DNA of 46,787 bases from Alphaproteobacteria bacterium (lineage in GTDB: Bacteria; Pseudomonadota; Alphaproteobacteria; Micropepsales; Micropepsaceae). Below are positions 38,323-46,787 of this stretch, piece by piece. The stretch covers positions 1 to 46,787 of the forward strand of contig JAGWZW010000019.1 in the NCBI GenBank assembly GCA_018971835.1, written 5' to 3'. Numbering within the stretch: the first letter of the stretch is position 1; every line of letters starts with the position of its first letter. A program made the translations under genes and the position numbers. Under the pieces are notes generated by a model. It made no database searches. It worked only from the letters and a program-made list of their open reading frames with translations, and was not told the origin of the DNA.

Positions 38323-39105
38323 TTAGCTGCGCAAGTGCGCAGAGGTTTGCTCATAGCCCGCATCGTCGCGGATGCGCAAAATCGGCCCATCAGGCCCCTC
38401 CTCGAGCCACGGCATCACCGTCACAAGCGGCGCCGCGCGCGCCGCTGCCAGCGCCGTCCCCACATCGGGGGACTTGGCAAGTTTCATCAGGTTGAGCTTG
38501 GTCGGGAACAGCACGTTCCAGCGTTTGCGCCCGGCGATGGCGTCCTCCGGGCGGATCCACGTCGAGTCCACGGACTCGCGGCCATCATGCCGGCCGACAT
38601 GCCCCGCGGATGCCGCCGCCAGAAAGAAATAGGTGTCAAAACGCTTTGGCATACGTTCCGGCGTGATCCAGTGGGCGAACGGCACGAGCTGGTCGCCGGC
38701 AAGCCTCAGGTTCTCGGCACGCAGCATCTCGACAAGCCCGATCTCGCCTTTTTCGAGGCGCAGCCGGTAATGCTCCAGTTGGCCCAGCCGTTCGGCTGAC
38801 ACCAGCGCGTCGCTGCCCGCATCGCGCGCGAACAGGACACCGGATTCCTCGAACGCTTCGCGGATCGCCGCCGCAACGGTGGCGCGCATCAGATCGCTGA
38901 GAGACTCGACGCCGTCCGCCAGCGCAACCAGCGCCGGGTCGAAATCTTTCTCCGTCAGCTTGCCGCCGGGAAATACCAGCGCGCCGGCCATGAAATCGAT
39001 CTGGTGGTGCCGCTTGACCATGAACACTTCCGGGCCGTTCGCACTGTCACGCAAGATGACAATGGTGGCAGCGGGCCGCGGTACTGCTGTGTTGCCGTCA
39101 GTCAT
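38323..39105 (-). CDS. NUDIX hydrolase (NUDT19-like arrangement)
   Basis: A 260-residue hydrolase of nucleoside-diphosphate-linked substrates. The NUDIX box is split: GALVFPGGKLTEKDFDPAL comes first, then about 24 extra residues before AAIREAFEESGVLF, which holds the REx2EE metal ligands. That insertion is typical of the NUDT19-type subfamily. The substrate is unknown. ATG 39105 (MTDGNTAV) is preferred over an upstream frame extension. It is convergent with the Hpt gene. Confidence 0.88.
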   Translation of the reverse strand: MTDGNTAVPRPAATIVILRDSANGPEVFMVKRHHQIDFMAGALVFPGGKLTEKDFDPALVALADGVESLSDLMRATVAAAIREAFEESGVLFARDAGSDALVSAERLGQLEHYRLRLEKGEIGLVEMLRAENLRLAGDQLVPFAHWITPERMPKRFDTYFFLAAASAGHVGRHDGRESVDSTWIRPEDAIAGRKRWNVLFPTKLNLMKLAKSPDVGTALAAARAAPLVTVMPWLEEGPDGPILRIRDDAGYEQTSAHLRS

Positions 39106-39174
39106 GCATCCTCGCATTCGAGTGCAATGTAGCAACCGGCGGCAGCCACAGCCAAGACGAGAAACTGCCGGTGA

Positions 39175-40065
39175 TCAGCCGGCCCGATCTTTGGCAGCCT
39201 GCGAGGAACCGTCTGGCGTCAGTGCGGCCAGGATGCTGACCACGCCAGGCGTCAATACGAACGGGGTCTGCTTCATCGCCGTCATCTGCAGCAGCGGCGA
39301 GACGGCGCTTTGCGGATCGGCCAGCAGACCGAGTGCCGACCACTCATTGTCCGCATTCCCTTGCGTCAATGCGGCAGCGGTCCAGTCGATTGCCGGCGTT
39401 GCGGCCGGGGCTGGAGATTGCGCCATCGCCATCGTGGCGCTATGGCCGCCAGACTGCTTCAACGCCCACTGGTAGACTTCGCCTACGGTCTTGGCGGTGC
39501 CATTCGCATTATAGAATACACTGCGGTTGGCTTCTGCGGCTGCCGGGAACGCAGTTGCCGCATTCGCCTGCGGATTGCTGCCGTTCAGAGCAATGAGATG
39601 ACAAGCAGCACCCGGGCCGAGGAAATGCGCCGCATAGAGTTCGCCATCGCAGACCGGGCGGCCGAGGCGAGATTCGAGTTGGGTTTTGGTCGCGTTGGCG
39701 TACTCCCCGGCCATCAATGCCGAGACCTTGGGATCATTTCGCAGGGCAAGAATTGCCTGGCGGTCAGCGGGATTGGCAACGCAGTAGTGGCCGCCAGGCC
39801 CTTGGGTAATGGCCGCGGAATAGGAGCCGAGCCCGAATTTCGCGCCATACTGCTTGACCATCCCGAGCCAGGTCTGGCTGACGAACTGGAACAACCCGGC
39901 CGCACTGGAAGTCCCTGATTTTGCAGATGGTTTCAGGCTGCTCTCACGCATCGCCGTGCTGAGCAGATACCTGAAGTCCGAGCCCGTGGCTGCCGCGGCC
40001 TGGCGTAAATCGGCCAGAACCTGGTTCTGGGGCGTTTGTGCGGTTGCGGTGGCTTCTGCCAGCAT
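39175..40065 (-). CDS. Lytic transglycosylase-like protein
   Basis: A 296-residue protein with an SLT-type fold at the N-terminus. The probable catalytic glutamate is E41 in STAMRESSLKPSAKS, followed by SSAAGLFQFVSQTWLGMVKQYG. Such enzymes cleave peptidoglycan. No signal peptide is obvious, so secretion may use another route or the start may be wrong. The second half (about 200-296) is Ala/Pro-rich and unassigned. It lies downstream of the HIT gene on the same strand. Confidence 0.85.
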   Translation of the reverse strand: MLAEATATAQTPQNQVLADLRQAAAATGSDFRYLLSTAMRESSLKPSAKSGTSSAAGLFQFVSQTWLGMVKQYGAKFGLGSYSAAITQGPGGHYCVANPADRQAILALRNDPKVSALMAGEYANATKTQLESRLGRPVCDGELYAAHFLGPGAACHLIALNGSNPQANAATAFPAAAEANRSVFYNANGTAKTVGEVYQWALKQSGGHSATMAMAQSPAPAATPAIDWTAAALTQGNADNEWSALGLLADPQSAVSPLLQMTAMKQTPFVLTPGVVSILAALTPDGSSQAAKDRAG

Positions 40066-40124
40066 CTCGCCAAAATCCGTCGTGTTCTACGGCGTGTTAT
40101 GGAGCAAACAGCGTGCCAATTTGG

Positions 40125-40529
40125 TTAACAGATTGCGGCGAGTTTCGACAAGGTCCGCTCAAGGACATCGGGCGCATAAGGTTCGCGCGCACCGTGCCCC
40201 CAGACCGGGCCGGGCCAGGCGGCATCGCCGGGGCTGCGCGCAACCACATGGATATGAAGCTGCGCCACCACGTTGCCAAGGGCGCCGATATTGATCTTGG
40301 CTCCGCCGGTATGCGCCTTCAGTGCCTTGGAGGCGCGAACGATCTCTTCGCTCAGCACCATACGTTCGGCATGGCCCAGATCGTGAAGTTCAACTAACCC
40401 GGCGCGGCGCGGCACCAGGATGAGCCACGGATAGCGCGCGTCGTTCATCAGCAGCACCCGCGACAGCGCCCAATCCGCCAGAGGCAGGGTGTCGGCCGCC
40501 AGTCTGTCGTCCAGAACGAATTTGTCCAT
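40125..40529 (-). CDS. HIT-family hydrolase
   Basis: A 134-residue HIT protein. MDKFVLDDRLAADTLPLADW at the start, YPWLILVPRRAGLVELHDL in the middle and QLHIHVVARSPGDAAWPGPVWG at the histidine triad are the form seen in alphaproteobacterial HIT hydrolases. Likely substrates are nucleotide phosphoramidates or dinucleoside polyphosphates. The open frame extends far upstream, but only as an off-frame reading of the antiporter gene; ATG 40529 is the real start. It lies 8 bp downstream of the antiporter stop. Confidence 0.92.
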   Translation of the reverse strand: MDKFVLDDRLAADTLPLADWALSRVLLMNDARYPWLILVPRRAGLVELHDLGHAERMVLSEEIVRASKALKAHTGGAKINIGALGNVVAQLHIHVVARSPGDAAWPGPVWGHGAREPYAPDVLERTLSKLAAIC

Positions 40530-40537
40530 CTGTCCGC

Positions 40538-41518
40538 TCAAAGGATACCCGCCGGCACCAGGCCCTGCCGCCAGGCCAGAAACCCAAGATAGGACAGATA
40601 GGCCAAAACAAGAAAGACGCCCCGGCCTCGTGACAGGCGCCAGCGCGAGGCCATGACCAACGGCACCACAACCGCCGCCGCAGTCATCACATAGATGTCC
40701 ATACCCGCCACCTGATGTGACAGGGTTAGCGGCCGGACGCTGGCCGCCAACCCCAGCGCCAGAAGGATATTGACGATGTTGGAACCGATGAGATTGCCTG
40801 CCGCCAGCGAAGAATGGCCGCGGATCGAAGCCGTGACGGTTGTTGCCAGTTCCGGCAGCGAAGAGCCAACCGCCACCAGCGTCAATCCGATCACTTCCTC
40901 GGGCACATGATTGAAACGCGCTATTGCCAGGCTCCCATCCACCACGTAACTGCCGCCGAAATTGAGGCATGCCAGGCCAAACAGCAGAAGGATGGTGTTC
41001 ACCGCGGGCGTCATTGCCCGATCGCCGCTTGACAGCGCGCGAGCCTGGGCACCGGAATCCAGGGGTGGCCGCCGCCAATCCGTCAGAAAACAGATCACGA
41101 CGTACACCGCGAAACCGCCCAGCAATGCCAAGCCGCCACCACGCGGGACACTTCCCGCTTCCACCAGCGCCAGCAGCGTGACGCTGGAAAGTATCAAAAC
41201 ACCGCCGTCGCGCAGCACCATGTTGGGCGAGGCGGGAATCGGACGTATCAGTGCGCCGAGACCTAGGACCAGGAGAAGGTTGACGATATTGCTGCCAATG
41301 ATCGTGCCCAGCGCCAGATCGGGCGCCTGCCGCAGCGTCGCCTGCAGCGACACCACCATCTCAGGCGCCCCGGTTCCGATCGAAACGACCAGCAGGCCAA
41401 TGAGCAGCGGCGACAGGCCGATGTTTCGCGACAGCCCGGTGCCGCCCCGCAACACCGCCTCGCTGCCGATAATCAGCAGAATCAGACCGAAGCCGACGAA
41501 CGCATACGCCATACACAT
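40538..41518 (-). CDS. Calcium/sodium antiporter, CaCA (YrbG-like) family
   Basis: An inner-membrane exchanger of about 326 residues with ten helices in two inverted halves. The alpha repeats are LIGLLVVSIGTGAPEMVVSLQA with GTIIGSNIVNLLLVLG, and VIGLTLVAVGSSLPELATTVTA with NLIGSNIVNILLALG. The first repeat has GTGAPE where GTSAPE is usual. The frame stays open to 41806, but that extension looks like no known N-terminus; ATG 41518 (or 41512) is chosen. Its ribosome site is weak, so the start is uncertain. Confidence 0.92.
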   Translation of the reverse strand: MCMAYAFVGFGLILLIIGSEAVLRGGTGLSRNIGLSPLLIGLLVVSIGTGAPEMVVSLQATLRQAPDLALGTIIGSNIVNLLLVLGLGALIRPIPASPNMVLRDGGVLILSSVTLLALVEAGSVPRGGGLALLGGFAVYVVICFLTDWRRPPLDSGAQARALSSGDRAMTPAVNTILLLFGLACLNFGGSYVVDGSLAIARFNHVPEEVIGLTLVAVGSSLPELATTVTASIRGHSSLAAGNLIGSNIVNILLALGLAASVRPLTLSHQVAGMDIYVMTAAAVVVPLVMASRWRLSRGRGVFLVLAYLSYLGFLAWRQGLVPAGIL

Positions 41519-41913
41519 TACCCGGTCTGTCGCCGTCGTTGCTGCGCCGCCCCAGGAACCGTCCCGTTCTGGAACCGCCGGGGATCCACGGCGGCGATTT
41601 CGGGGGCGAATGGCGCTCCAACGCGAGACGATACATGTTTCGGCGATGGCCAGTGCAAACAGAATGCCGTCCCAGCGAAAGCCCCGACGGCGGCCAGACG
41701 CTGCTTGCAGTGATTCGGCAGAAACAGATGGCAAGCCAGCTATTTTGCTTACAGAATTTCGCTCCGCGCCAGACACTTCACCGGAGCTGGCCGGCGGGGC
41801 CGGCATGCCTGCGGCATTCCAGGCGCCGCCATACCGGGCGTCAAACGCTGGCGCATTCGTGAGATGACCGGCGCCGCCCGCCTTCCTATAGTCGGCATAC
41901 AGGGGAGGCCGCG
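41519..41913. other. 395-bp region between antiporter and msrA
   Basis: A divergent promoter region if the antiporter starts at 41518. The antiporter frame is open across most of it, giving Arg/Ser-rich sequence with one weakly hydrophobic stretch. The msrA ribosome site AGGGGAGG is at 41901-41908. I see no RNA gene, repeat or convincing small gene. Confidence 0.45.
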
Positions 41914-42399
41914 ATGGAAAAAGCCACTTTTGGAGCTGGGTGTTTCTGGGGCGTGGAGAGTTTCTTCCGCGAGGTGCCCGGCGTGACCGACGTCGCTTGC
42001 GGCTACTGCGGCGGCCACACCGAAATGCCGACCTATAAGCAGGTCTGCACCGACACCACCGGCCATGCCGAAGTGGTGGAGGTCAGCTTCGATCCGGCAA
42101 CGCTCGACTATGCGCGTCTCGTGGACCTGTTCTTCAAGATGCACGATCCCACGCAGCTGAACCGGCAGGGGCCGGACGTGGGCACCCAGTACCGCAGCGC
42201 GATCTTCACGCACTCTCCTGAGCAGGCCCGCATCGCTGCGGAAGAAAGGGCCAAGGCGGCGGTCCGCTACCCCAAGCCCGTCGTCACCACCATCGAACCG
42301 GCCAAGCCCTTCTGGCGCGCCGAGGAATACCACCAGCGCTACTTCGAGAAGAACGGCCTGCCCTCCTGTCACGTCACCCTTGCGGATATTGAACCATGA
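41914..42399 (+). CDS. msrA: Peptide methionine sulfoxide reductase A
   Basis: Reduces the S-epimer of methionine sulfoxide in proteins. The 161-residue length is normal. The catalytic C10 lies in AGCFWGVE, followed by the [23 protein letters not shown] and GTQYRSAIF blocks. The strong ribosome site AGGGGAGG precedes ATG 41914. The ggt start codon overlaps its stop (ATGA), so the two are translationally coupled. Confidence 0.97.
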   Translation: MEKATFGAGCFWGVESFFREVPGVTDVACGYCGGHTEMPTYKQVCTDTTGHAEVVEVSFDPATLDYARLVDLFFKMHDPTQLNRQGPDVGTQYRSAIFTHSPEQARIAAEERAKAAVRYPKPVVTTIEPAKPFWRAEEYHQRYFEKNGLPSCHVTLADIEP

Positions 42400-44180
42400 C
42401 TCGAACGAAACTCTGGATCGGAGCGGCCCTGGCCATGGTGATGGGATTCTCGACGGTCAACGACGTGCAGGCAGCCGACATTTCCCGCGGCGACCGCTAT
42501 GCGGGCCTGCCCTGGGCAAGCCGCTCTCCGGTGCTGGCGCAGCACGGCATGGCGGCGACCGAACAGCCGCTGGCCTCGCTGATCGCCATCGAAATCCTGA
42601 AGAAGGGCGGCAGCGCGGTGGATGCCGCCATCGCCGCCAATGCGGCGCTGGGGCTGATGGAGCCGGTGCTCAACGGCATCGGCGGGGACTGCTTCGCCAT
42701 CGTCTACGATCCCAAGACCAAGAAGCTCTACGGCTATAACGGCTCCGGACCTTCGGCCAAGGGCCGCAGCCTGGAGAAAATGAAAGAGGAGGTGAAGGCC
42801 GTTTACGACAAGGCGGGCATGCCGGCGAAGGATCACATCCCACCGCTGGGCTCATTGCCCGTCACGGTGCCCGGCACGGTGGATTGCTGGGGCGCGCTGC
42901 ATGCCAAATTCGGCAAGCTGCCGCTGGCCGAAGACCTGGCCCCGGCGATCGCCTATGCCCGGAATGGCTTTCCGGTCACCGAACTGGTGGCGAAATACTG
43001 GAAACTCAACTTCGCCGCCTTCGAGCAACACAAGGCGATGATCGAGGAACTCGACAACGCCCGCCACACCTATCTGATCGACGGGCACACGCCCGAACAG
43101 GGCGAGGTGTTCAGGAATCCCGATCTCGCCAACACGCTATCGGAAATCGCCACAGGCGGGCGCGACGCCTTCTACAAGGGCAAGATCGCCCACACCATCG
43201 ACGCCTATTTCAAGCGCACCGGCGGTGACCTGCGCTATTCGGACTTCGCGGACTTTCACGGCGAGTGGGTGACGCCGCAATCGGTGGACTATCACGGCTA
43301 CGACGTCTACGAGCTGCCGCCCAACGGTCAGGGTTTCGCAGTGCTGGAGATGCTGCAGATCCTCAAGCATTTCGACCTCAAGAAGATGGGCGCCGGTTCC
43401 GCCGACGCCGTCACCGCCATGCTCGAAGCCAAGCGGCTGGCATACGAAGACCTCGCCAAGTATTACGCCGATCCGCGCTTCGCCAATGTGCCGATGAAGG
43501 GCCTGATCTCGGAGACCTATGGCGCTGAGCGGGCCAAGCAGATCAATCTCGCCCATGCCAACCCGAACATCGGCCCCGGCGATCCCCGCCTGTTCGAGGG
43601 CGACACCACCGATTTCGAGACTGCCGACAAGGACGGCATGATGGTTTCGATGATCCAATCCAACTACCGCGGCATGGGCTCGGGGCTGGTGGCCGATCAT
43701 CTCGGCTTCATGTTCCAGGACCGTGGCGAGTTGTTCTCGCTCAAGCCGGGCGCGGCCAATGTCTATGCGCCGGGCAAACGACCCTTCCACACCATCATCC
43801 CCGGCTTCGTGATGAAGGACGGCCGGCCCTGGATGGCCTTCGGCGTGATGGGCGGAGACATGCAGCCGCAGGGGCATGTCCAGGTGCTCACCAACATGAT
43901 CGACTTCGGCATGAACATTCAGGAAGCAGGCGACGCCGCGCGCTGGCGCCATTATGGCAATGCCGAACCGACCGGCGAACCCAGCCAGGGCATCGGCACG
44001 GTGGAGATGGAAACCGGCTTTGATCCCAAGGTGAAGGACGAACTGGCCAAACGCGGCTACAAGGTCGTGCCCGGCACCGGCGCCTTCGGCGGCTACGAAG
44101 CCATCCGGTACGACGCCAAGAACCACGTCTATTGGGGCGCCACCGAAATGCGCAAGGACGGCGAAGTCATCGGCTACTGA
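42396..44180 (+). CDS. ggt: Gamma-glutamyltransferase (periplasmic)
   Basis: Hydrolyses or transfers the gamma-glutamyl group of glutathione and related compounds. The 594-residue precursor has a signal peptide (MTRTKLWIG to DVQAAD) and self-cleaves. The small-subunit nucleophile is T404 in [14 protein letters not shown], aligned without gaps to TTHYSVVDKDG of E. coli Ggt, but with Asp at the usual His. [10 protein letters not shown] (71-80), GIGGDCF and [10 protein letters not shown] are also present. It may belong to a branch with different substrates. It is coupled to msrA, consistent with redox/thiol metabolism. Confidence 0.94.
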   Translation: MTRTKLWIGAALAMVMGFSTVNDVQAADISRGDRYAGLPWASRSPVLAQHGMAATEQPLASLIAIEILKKGGSAVDAAIAANAALGLMEPVLNGIGGDCFAIVYDPKTKKLYGYNGSGPSAKGRSLEKMKEEVKAVYDKAGMPAKDHIPPLGSLPVTVPGTVDCWGALHAKFGKLPLAEDLAPAIAYARNGFPVTELVAKYWKLNFAAFEQHKAMIEELDNARHTYLIDGHTPEQGEVFRNPDLANTLSEIATGGRDAFYKGKIAHTIDAYFKRTGGDLRYSDFADFHGEWVTPQSVDYHGYDVYELPPNGQGFAVLEMLQILKHFDLKKMGAGSADAVTAMLEAKRLAYEDLAKYYADPRFANVPMKGLISETYGAERAKQINLAHANPNIGPGDPRLFEGDTTDFETADKDGMMVSMIQSNYRGMGSGLVADHLGFMFQDRGELFSLKPGAANVYAPGKRPFHTIIPGFVMKDGRPWMAFGVMGGDMQPQGHVQVLTNMIDFGMNIQEAGDAARWRHYGNAEPTGEPSQGIGTVEMETGFDPKVKDELAKRGYKVVPGTGAFGGYEAIRYDAKNHVYWGATEMRKDGEVIGY

Positions 44181-44181
44181 C

Positions 44182-44616
44182 CTATTGCCCCTTGGCGTTC
44201 TTCACGGCGAAGTTCACGCCGAGCTTGTCGCCGTCGGCGAATTCTAGGACGACCGGAACCTTGGCGCCCGGCTTCATCGCGGCCGTAGGCTTCATGCACA
44301 TCAGGTGGTAAGCGCCGGGTTTGAATTCAAGGACTCCGTGGGCTGGAACCGGAACCTTGTCCACCATCATCATCTGTTCCGTGCCGCCCATGCTCATGCT
44401 CTCGTGCAGCATCACCATGCCGCAGGCGGAGGAGGATGCGCCGACCAGCGTGACCGGCGCATTGCCGTCATTGTGCAGCTTGAAGTATCCGCCGGCGGGC
44501 AATCCCGCGGGCAGCGCGCGGAACCAGCCATCCGAAACGCTTACCTCTGCGGCAGAAGCCGGCGCCGCCAACGCAGCAGCAATGATGGCGACGCTAAGCA
44601 AGCCCGCGAAGCGCAT
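44182..44616 (-). CDS. Periplasmic copper chaperone PCuA(C)
   Basis: A 144-residue periplasmic protein delivering Cu(I) to the CuA site of cytochrome oxidase. It has a signal peptide ending at ASAAE (about 23). The copper motif H-x10-M-x21-H-x-M is exact: H71, M82, H104 and M106. ATG 44616 has AAAGGA 7 nt upstream; an ATG six codons earlier lacks a ribosome site. It overlaps the end of the CtaG gene by 23 bp, so both are on one transcript. Confidence 0.94.
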   Translation of the reverse strand: MRFAGLLSVAIIAAALAAPASAAEVSVSDGWFRALPAGLPAGGYFKLHNDGNAPVTLVGASSSACGMVMLHESMSMGGTEQMMMVDKVPVPAHGVLEFKPGAYHLMCMKPTAAMKPGAKVPVVLEFADGDKLGVNFAVKNAKGQ

Positions 44617-45532
44617 TGTATTTCCTTTCTTCATCCAGACGCATGAAATTCAAGACCAGCAGCAGCGCCATCACGCTCATCATCGAGGATGGAATCCACA
44701 GGATCAGCCCGCCGAAATGCTGGTCGCTGATGGCGGTGATCGGCAGGATGCGGCCGCAGATCCGATAGACCGGATAGAAGTCGGTGCTGGAGAGCGCCAT
44801 CACTGCGCCCACCGCGATCTGCGGCGGGACGACCAGCATGGTCAGGATCGCGCGCAGGCCCATCGCCACCCGGGCGGGCGGCTTGGGCCTGGGATCGAGG
44901 ATCAGGCACCAGAAGAAGATGCCGTCCACCGCCATCGACCAGTTCATCAGATTGTAGAGCCGGTCATCCAGCATGACGATGACGTGGACTGACGGAATCA
45001 GCCAGAAATAGATCAGGCCGACGAACAGAAACGGCGCCACCGCCGGATGCTGGATTATGTCCACCACGAGGCGCACCGGCCGCGCGCGCAGCACGGGCTT
45101 GACCGCTTCGGGCATCCCCGCCAACAGCGCCGCGCCCGGCCAGGCCAGAGCGATCAGGAACGGGCCCAGATGATGCAGCACCATGTGCTGGAAGCGATGG
45201 AAGAAGAACATGTGCTGGGAGAGGTAGTCGTAATGCGTCTGCACCACCGCGTAGATCAGCATCACGCCGGCGGCGAAACTTGTCTTGCGCAGGAGGTTCG
45301 GCCGCTCCGCCTCGTCCAGCCGCCGCACACCAATGAAGAACCACAGCAGGCTGAGCGCGACCGCCAGATAGATCGGCCAGGAAAATTCCCACGGCATCCA
45401 GAACGGCAGCTCGGCCGGATAGAGTCGGCAGAGCAGATCGAGCGCCGCGCCCACGGCGAGGATGCCGCCATAGGCCAGCAGCCCAGTGCGGTTCGAAGCG
45501 GGTTCAGCATCAACAGCAGTTGCAGCGGTCAC
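44594..45532 (-). CDS. CtaG-family (caa3-type) cytochrome c oxidase assembly protein
   Basis: A 312-residue inner-membrane protein with about seven to nine helices. The motifs HYDYLSQHMFFFHRFQHMVLHHLGPFLIALAWPG and FYPVYRICGRILPITAISDQHFGGLILWIP are typical of the caa3_CtaG family, with clustered His and Met that could bind copper. Start appears to be GTG 45532. It precedes PCuAC and is divergent from the Sco gene, making a copper-delivery module. Confidence 0.92.
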   Translation of the reverse strand: MTAATAVDAEPASNRTGLLAYGGILAVGAALDLLCRLYPAELPFWMPWEFSWPIYLAVALSLLWFFIGVRRLDEAERPNLLRKTSFAAGVMLIYAVVQTHYDYLSQHMFFFHRFQHMVLHHLGPFLIALAWPGAALLAGMPEAVKPVLRARPVRLVVDIIQHPAVAPFLFVGLIYFWLIPSVHVIVMLDDRLYNLMNWSMAVDGIFFWCLILDPRPKPPARVAMGLRAILTMLVVPPQIAVGAVMALSSTDFYPVYRICGRILPITAISDQHFGGLILWIPSSMMSVMALLLVLNFMRLDEERKYNALRGLA

Positions 45533-45643
45533 GGCCGGTCCGGCGATCCTGGCATCCGGAGCATCTTATACGAAGCGTGGCCCCTGTCCGGCCAGAGAAA
45601 GATTGCGAGGCGATTGGTCATACGGGGGCGGGGCATTTATGCC

Positions 45644-46261
45644 ATGCTACCGGGCAGCATGACCGAATCCGCACTTCTTCGCCGCATCTGGACATCCGCC
45701 GCGCTGGCGTTGTGCCTGGCGCTGGCCGCCTGCGGCAACCGCGATTCCGGCTGGCACGGGCACGACATCACCGGCCACATGCCCGATCTCGCCTTCACCA
45801 TGCAGCGAGTGAACGATGGCCAGCCCGTCACCGCAGCCGACTACCGCGGCAAGGTCACTTTGCTCTATTTCGGCTACACCAACTGCCCGGACATCTGCCC
45901 GACAACGCTGGCTAACCTGTCCGAAGCGCTGCGCCGGCTGGGAGCAAAGGCGAATGCGGTGCGCGTACTGTTTGTTACCGTCGATCCCGACCGCGACACG
46001 CTGCCGGTGCTGAAGGCCTATGTGCATGCCTTTGCGCCTGAGATGGACGGCTTGCGCGGCAGCAAGGATGCCATCGCGGCGCTGGCGCGACGCTACCGCG
46101 TGGCCTACACCGTGAACAAGCCGACGGCCGATCATCCCTACGAGGTGATGCACTCGGCGGCGGTGTTCTTCTTCGACGTCCAAGGCCATGCGCGGCTCGT
46201 CACCCTTTCGACGGACGGCACAGCCGCCGTTGCCGCCGATATCGCACGGCTGGAGAAATAG
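45644..46261 (+). CDS. Sco1/SenC-family copper metallochaperone, lipoprotein
   Basis: A thioredoxin-fold protein of about 205 residues helping to assemble CuA of cytochrome oxidase. The N-terminal lipobox is LALAAC (C30). The copper ligands are CPDIC (C81, C85) and H170 in EVMHSAAVFF. FVTVDPDRDTLPVL is the usual Sco sequence. Start is ATG 45644 or ATG 45659; a G-rich stretch favours the first only slightly. The frame is open much further upstream but that part is antisense to CtaG. Confidence 0.92.
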   Translation: MLPGSMTESALLRRIWTSAALALCLALAACGNRDSGWHGHDITGHMPDLAFTMQRVNDGQPVTAADYRGKVTLLYFGYTNCPDICPTTLANLSEALRRLGAKANAVRVLFVTVDPDRDTLPVLKAYVHAFAPEMDGLRGSKDAIAALARRYRVAYTVNKPTADHPYEVMHSAAVFFFDVQGHARLVTLSTDGTAAVAADIARLEK

Positions 46262-46289
46262 CGCGAAGCGATTTCAAGCGCGGACGACC

Positions 46290-46592
46290 CTATCGCTGGC
46301 GCCGGTCCGAATCGCCGTCGACCCAATGACAGTCTTCGCGGTCTTCATTGCAGACCCAAGAACGGTGGCCGGCATTGTTGTTATCGCCCGAGCCATAGGA
46401 ATAACTCACGGGGTAACAATTGTCGCCTTCATCATCGCAGCGGACCTGCCAGCAATGATCGCCGCTCTGCGTACAGCGGGTGGCGATATAGGGCTCATCG
46501 GCGCGGCTCGAACCGCACGCGGCGAGCGACCCGGCGCCTGCCAGGACCGCAAGCGCGATCATGATCGGATGGTAGGAACTCTTGATACGCAT
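46290..46592 (-). CDS. Small Cys-rich lipoprotein with three CX6C repeats
   Basis: I do not recognise this 100-residue protein. It has a lipoprotein signal peptide with lipobox SLAAC (C26). The mature part holds three acidic repeats: C40-x6-C47 followed by WQV, C52-x6-C59 followed by YPV, and C81-x6-C88 followed by HWV. The six cysteines could form three disulfides or bind metal. ATG 46592 has GGAGGAG 9 nt upstream. It is convergent with the Sco gene. A link to copper is only suggested by position. Confidence 0.78.
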   Translation of the reverse strand: MRIKSSYHPIMIALAVLAGAGSLAACGSSRADEPYIATRCTQSGDHCWQVRCDDEGDNCYPVSYSYGSGDNNNAGHRSWVCNEDREDCHWVDGDSDRRQR

Positions 46593-46730
46593 TTTTCACA
46601 CTCCTCCGATTGCACCGCGTTGCAAGACAACGGCTATGCAAACCAAAGCTCGCGCCGAGTTTTGGGCGATGGCGTGATAATTTTGGGACAAGGCGGCATG
46701 AACCGCCATACTGCCGCGGCTGCCAGCGCG

Positions 46731-46787
46731 CTAAATATGCAACGCCTGCTTGTCCGCATCGAGCACCGCTTCGTGCAGCATCTCGGA
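46731..46787 (-). CDS. C-terminal fragment of an unidentified protein (runs off the right edge)
   Basis: The minus strand from the right edge is open for 18 codons (SEMLHEAVLDADKQALHI) and then stops at TAG. The sequence looks like a natural soluble C-terminus, but it is far too short to identify. If real, it lies upstream of the Cys-repeat lipoprotein gene on the same strand, with 138 bp between. Confidence 0.35.
   Translation of the reverse strand, partial: SEMLHEAVLDADKQALHI

Noticed and set aside
40121..40127. TTAAC sequence resembling a CtrA half-site upstream of the transglycosylase
   Set aside because: It is only a half-site and coincides with the HIT stop codon; no full TTAA-N7-TTAA is present.
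40530..41078. Long N-terminal extension of the HIT gene frame
   Set aside because: It runs off-frame through the antiporter gene on the same strand; the 134-residue HIT protein is complete from ATG 40529.

Overview
The window is GC-rich, gene-dense chromosomal DNA, almost certainly from an alphaproteobacterium. Evidence: a C4-pathway 5-aminolevulinate synthase, a MucR/Ros-type regulator, an LdtR-like MarR protein, PAS_5 and DUF2336 proteins, and a free-standing Hpt protein beside a single-domain response regulator. No phage, IS element, CRISPR array or plasmid function was seen. I cannot place it below class level.

Layout. Positions 1-6700: housekeeping and tetrapyrrole block (nrdR, glyA, a MucR-like regulator, hemA, a DUF1345 membrane protein, an LdtR-like MarR regulator, hemB). 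6700-8434: a ClC transporter and a small secreted protein. 8431-13140: a five-gene minus-strand operon encoding MarR, EmrA-like, EmrB-like, a 3-hydroxyisobutyrate-dehydrogenase-like enzyme and TetR, with a regulator at each end. 13400-19650: porin, flavin reductase, motB, bpt, metG and a DUF502 protein. 19691-23076: tRNA-Thr(UGU), then a copper-uptake cassette of DUF2946 protein, OprC-like TonB-dependent receptor and TonB-like protein. 23077-27693: a minus-strand trio of GT2 glycosyltransferase, polytopic membrane protein and an unusual TetR-like-HTH/coiled-coil/TM/SEL1 fusion. 27886-31871: SDR, TetR and an orphan molybdenum hydroxylase large subunit, with two candidate TetR operators. 31933-38314: glpK, then a signalling group (PAS_5, DUF2336, REC, Hpt) enclosing moaA and nadK. 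38323-44180: NUDIX, lytic transglycosylase, HIT, Ca/Na antiporter, msrA and ggt. 44182-46592: copper delivery to cytochrome oxidase (PCuAC, CtaG, Sco) and a Cys-repeat lipoprotein.

Two themes recur. Copper appears twice: uptake through the outer membrane at 19.8-23.1 kb and insertion into cytochrome oxidase at 44.2-46.3 kb. Regulation is dense, with many one-component regulators, several of which have inverted repeats next to their own genes. The best candidate for something undescribed is the 625-residue fusion at 23077-24954. It combines a TetR-like DNA-binding domain, coiled coils, one membrane anchor and periplasmic SEL1 repeats. It lies directly downstream of polysaccharide-type genes and has an inverted repeat in front of it.

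All functional calls come from reading motifs by eye; no database search was run.
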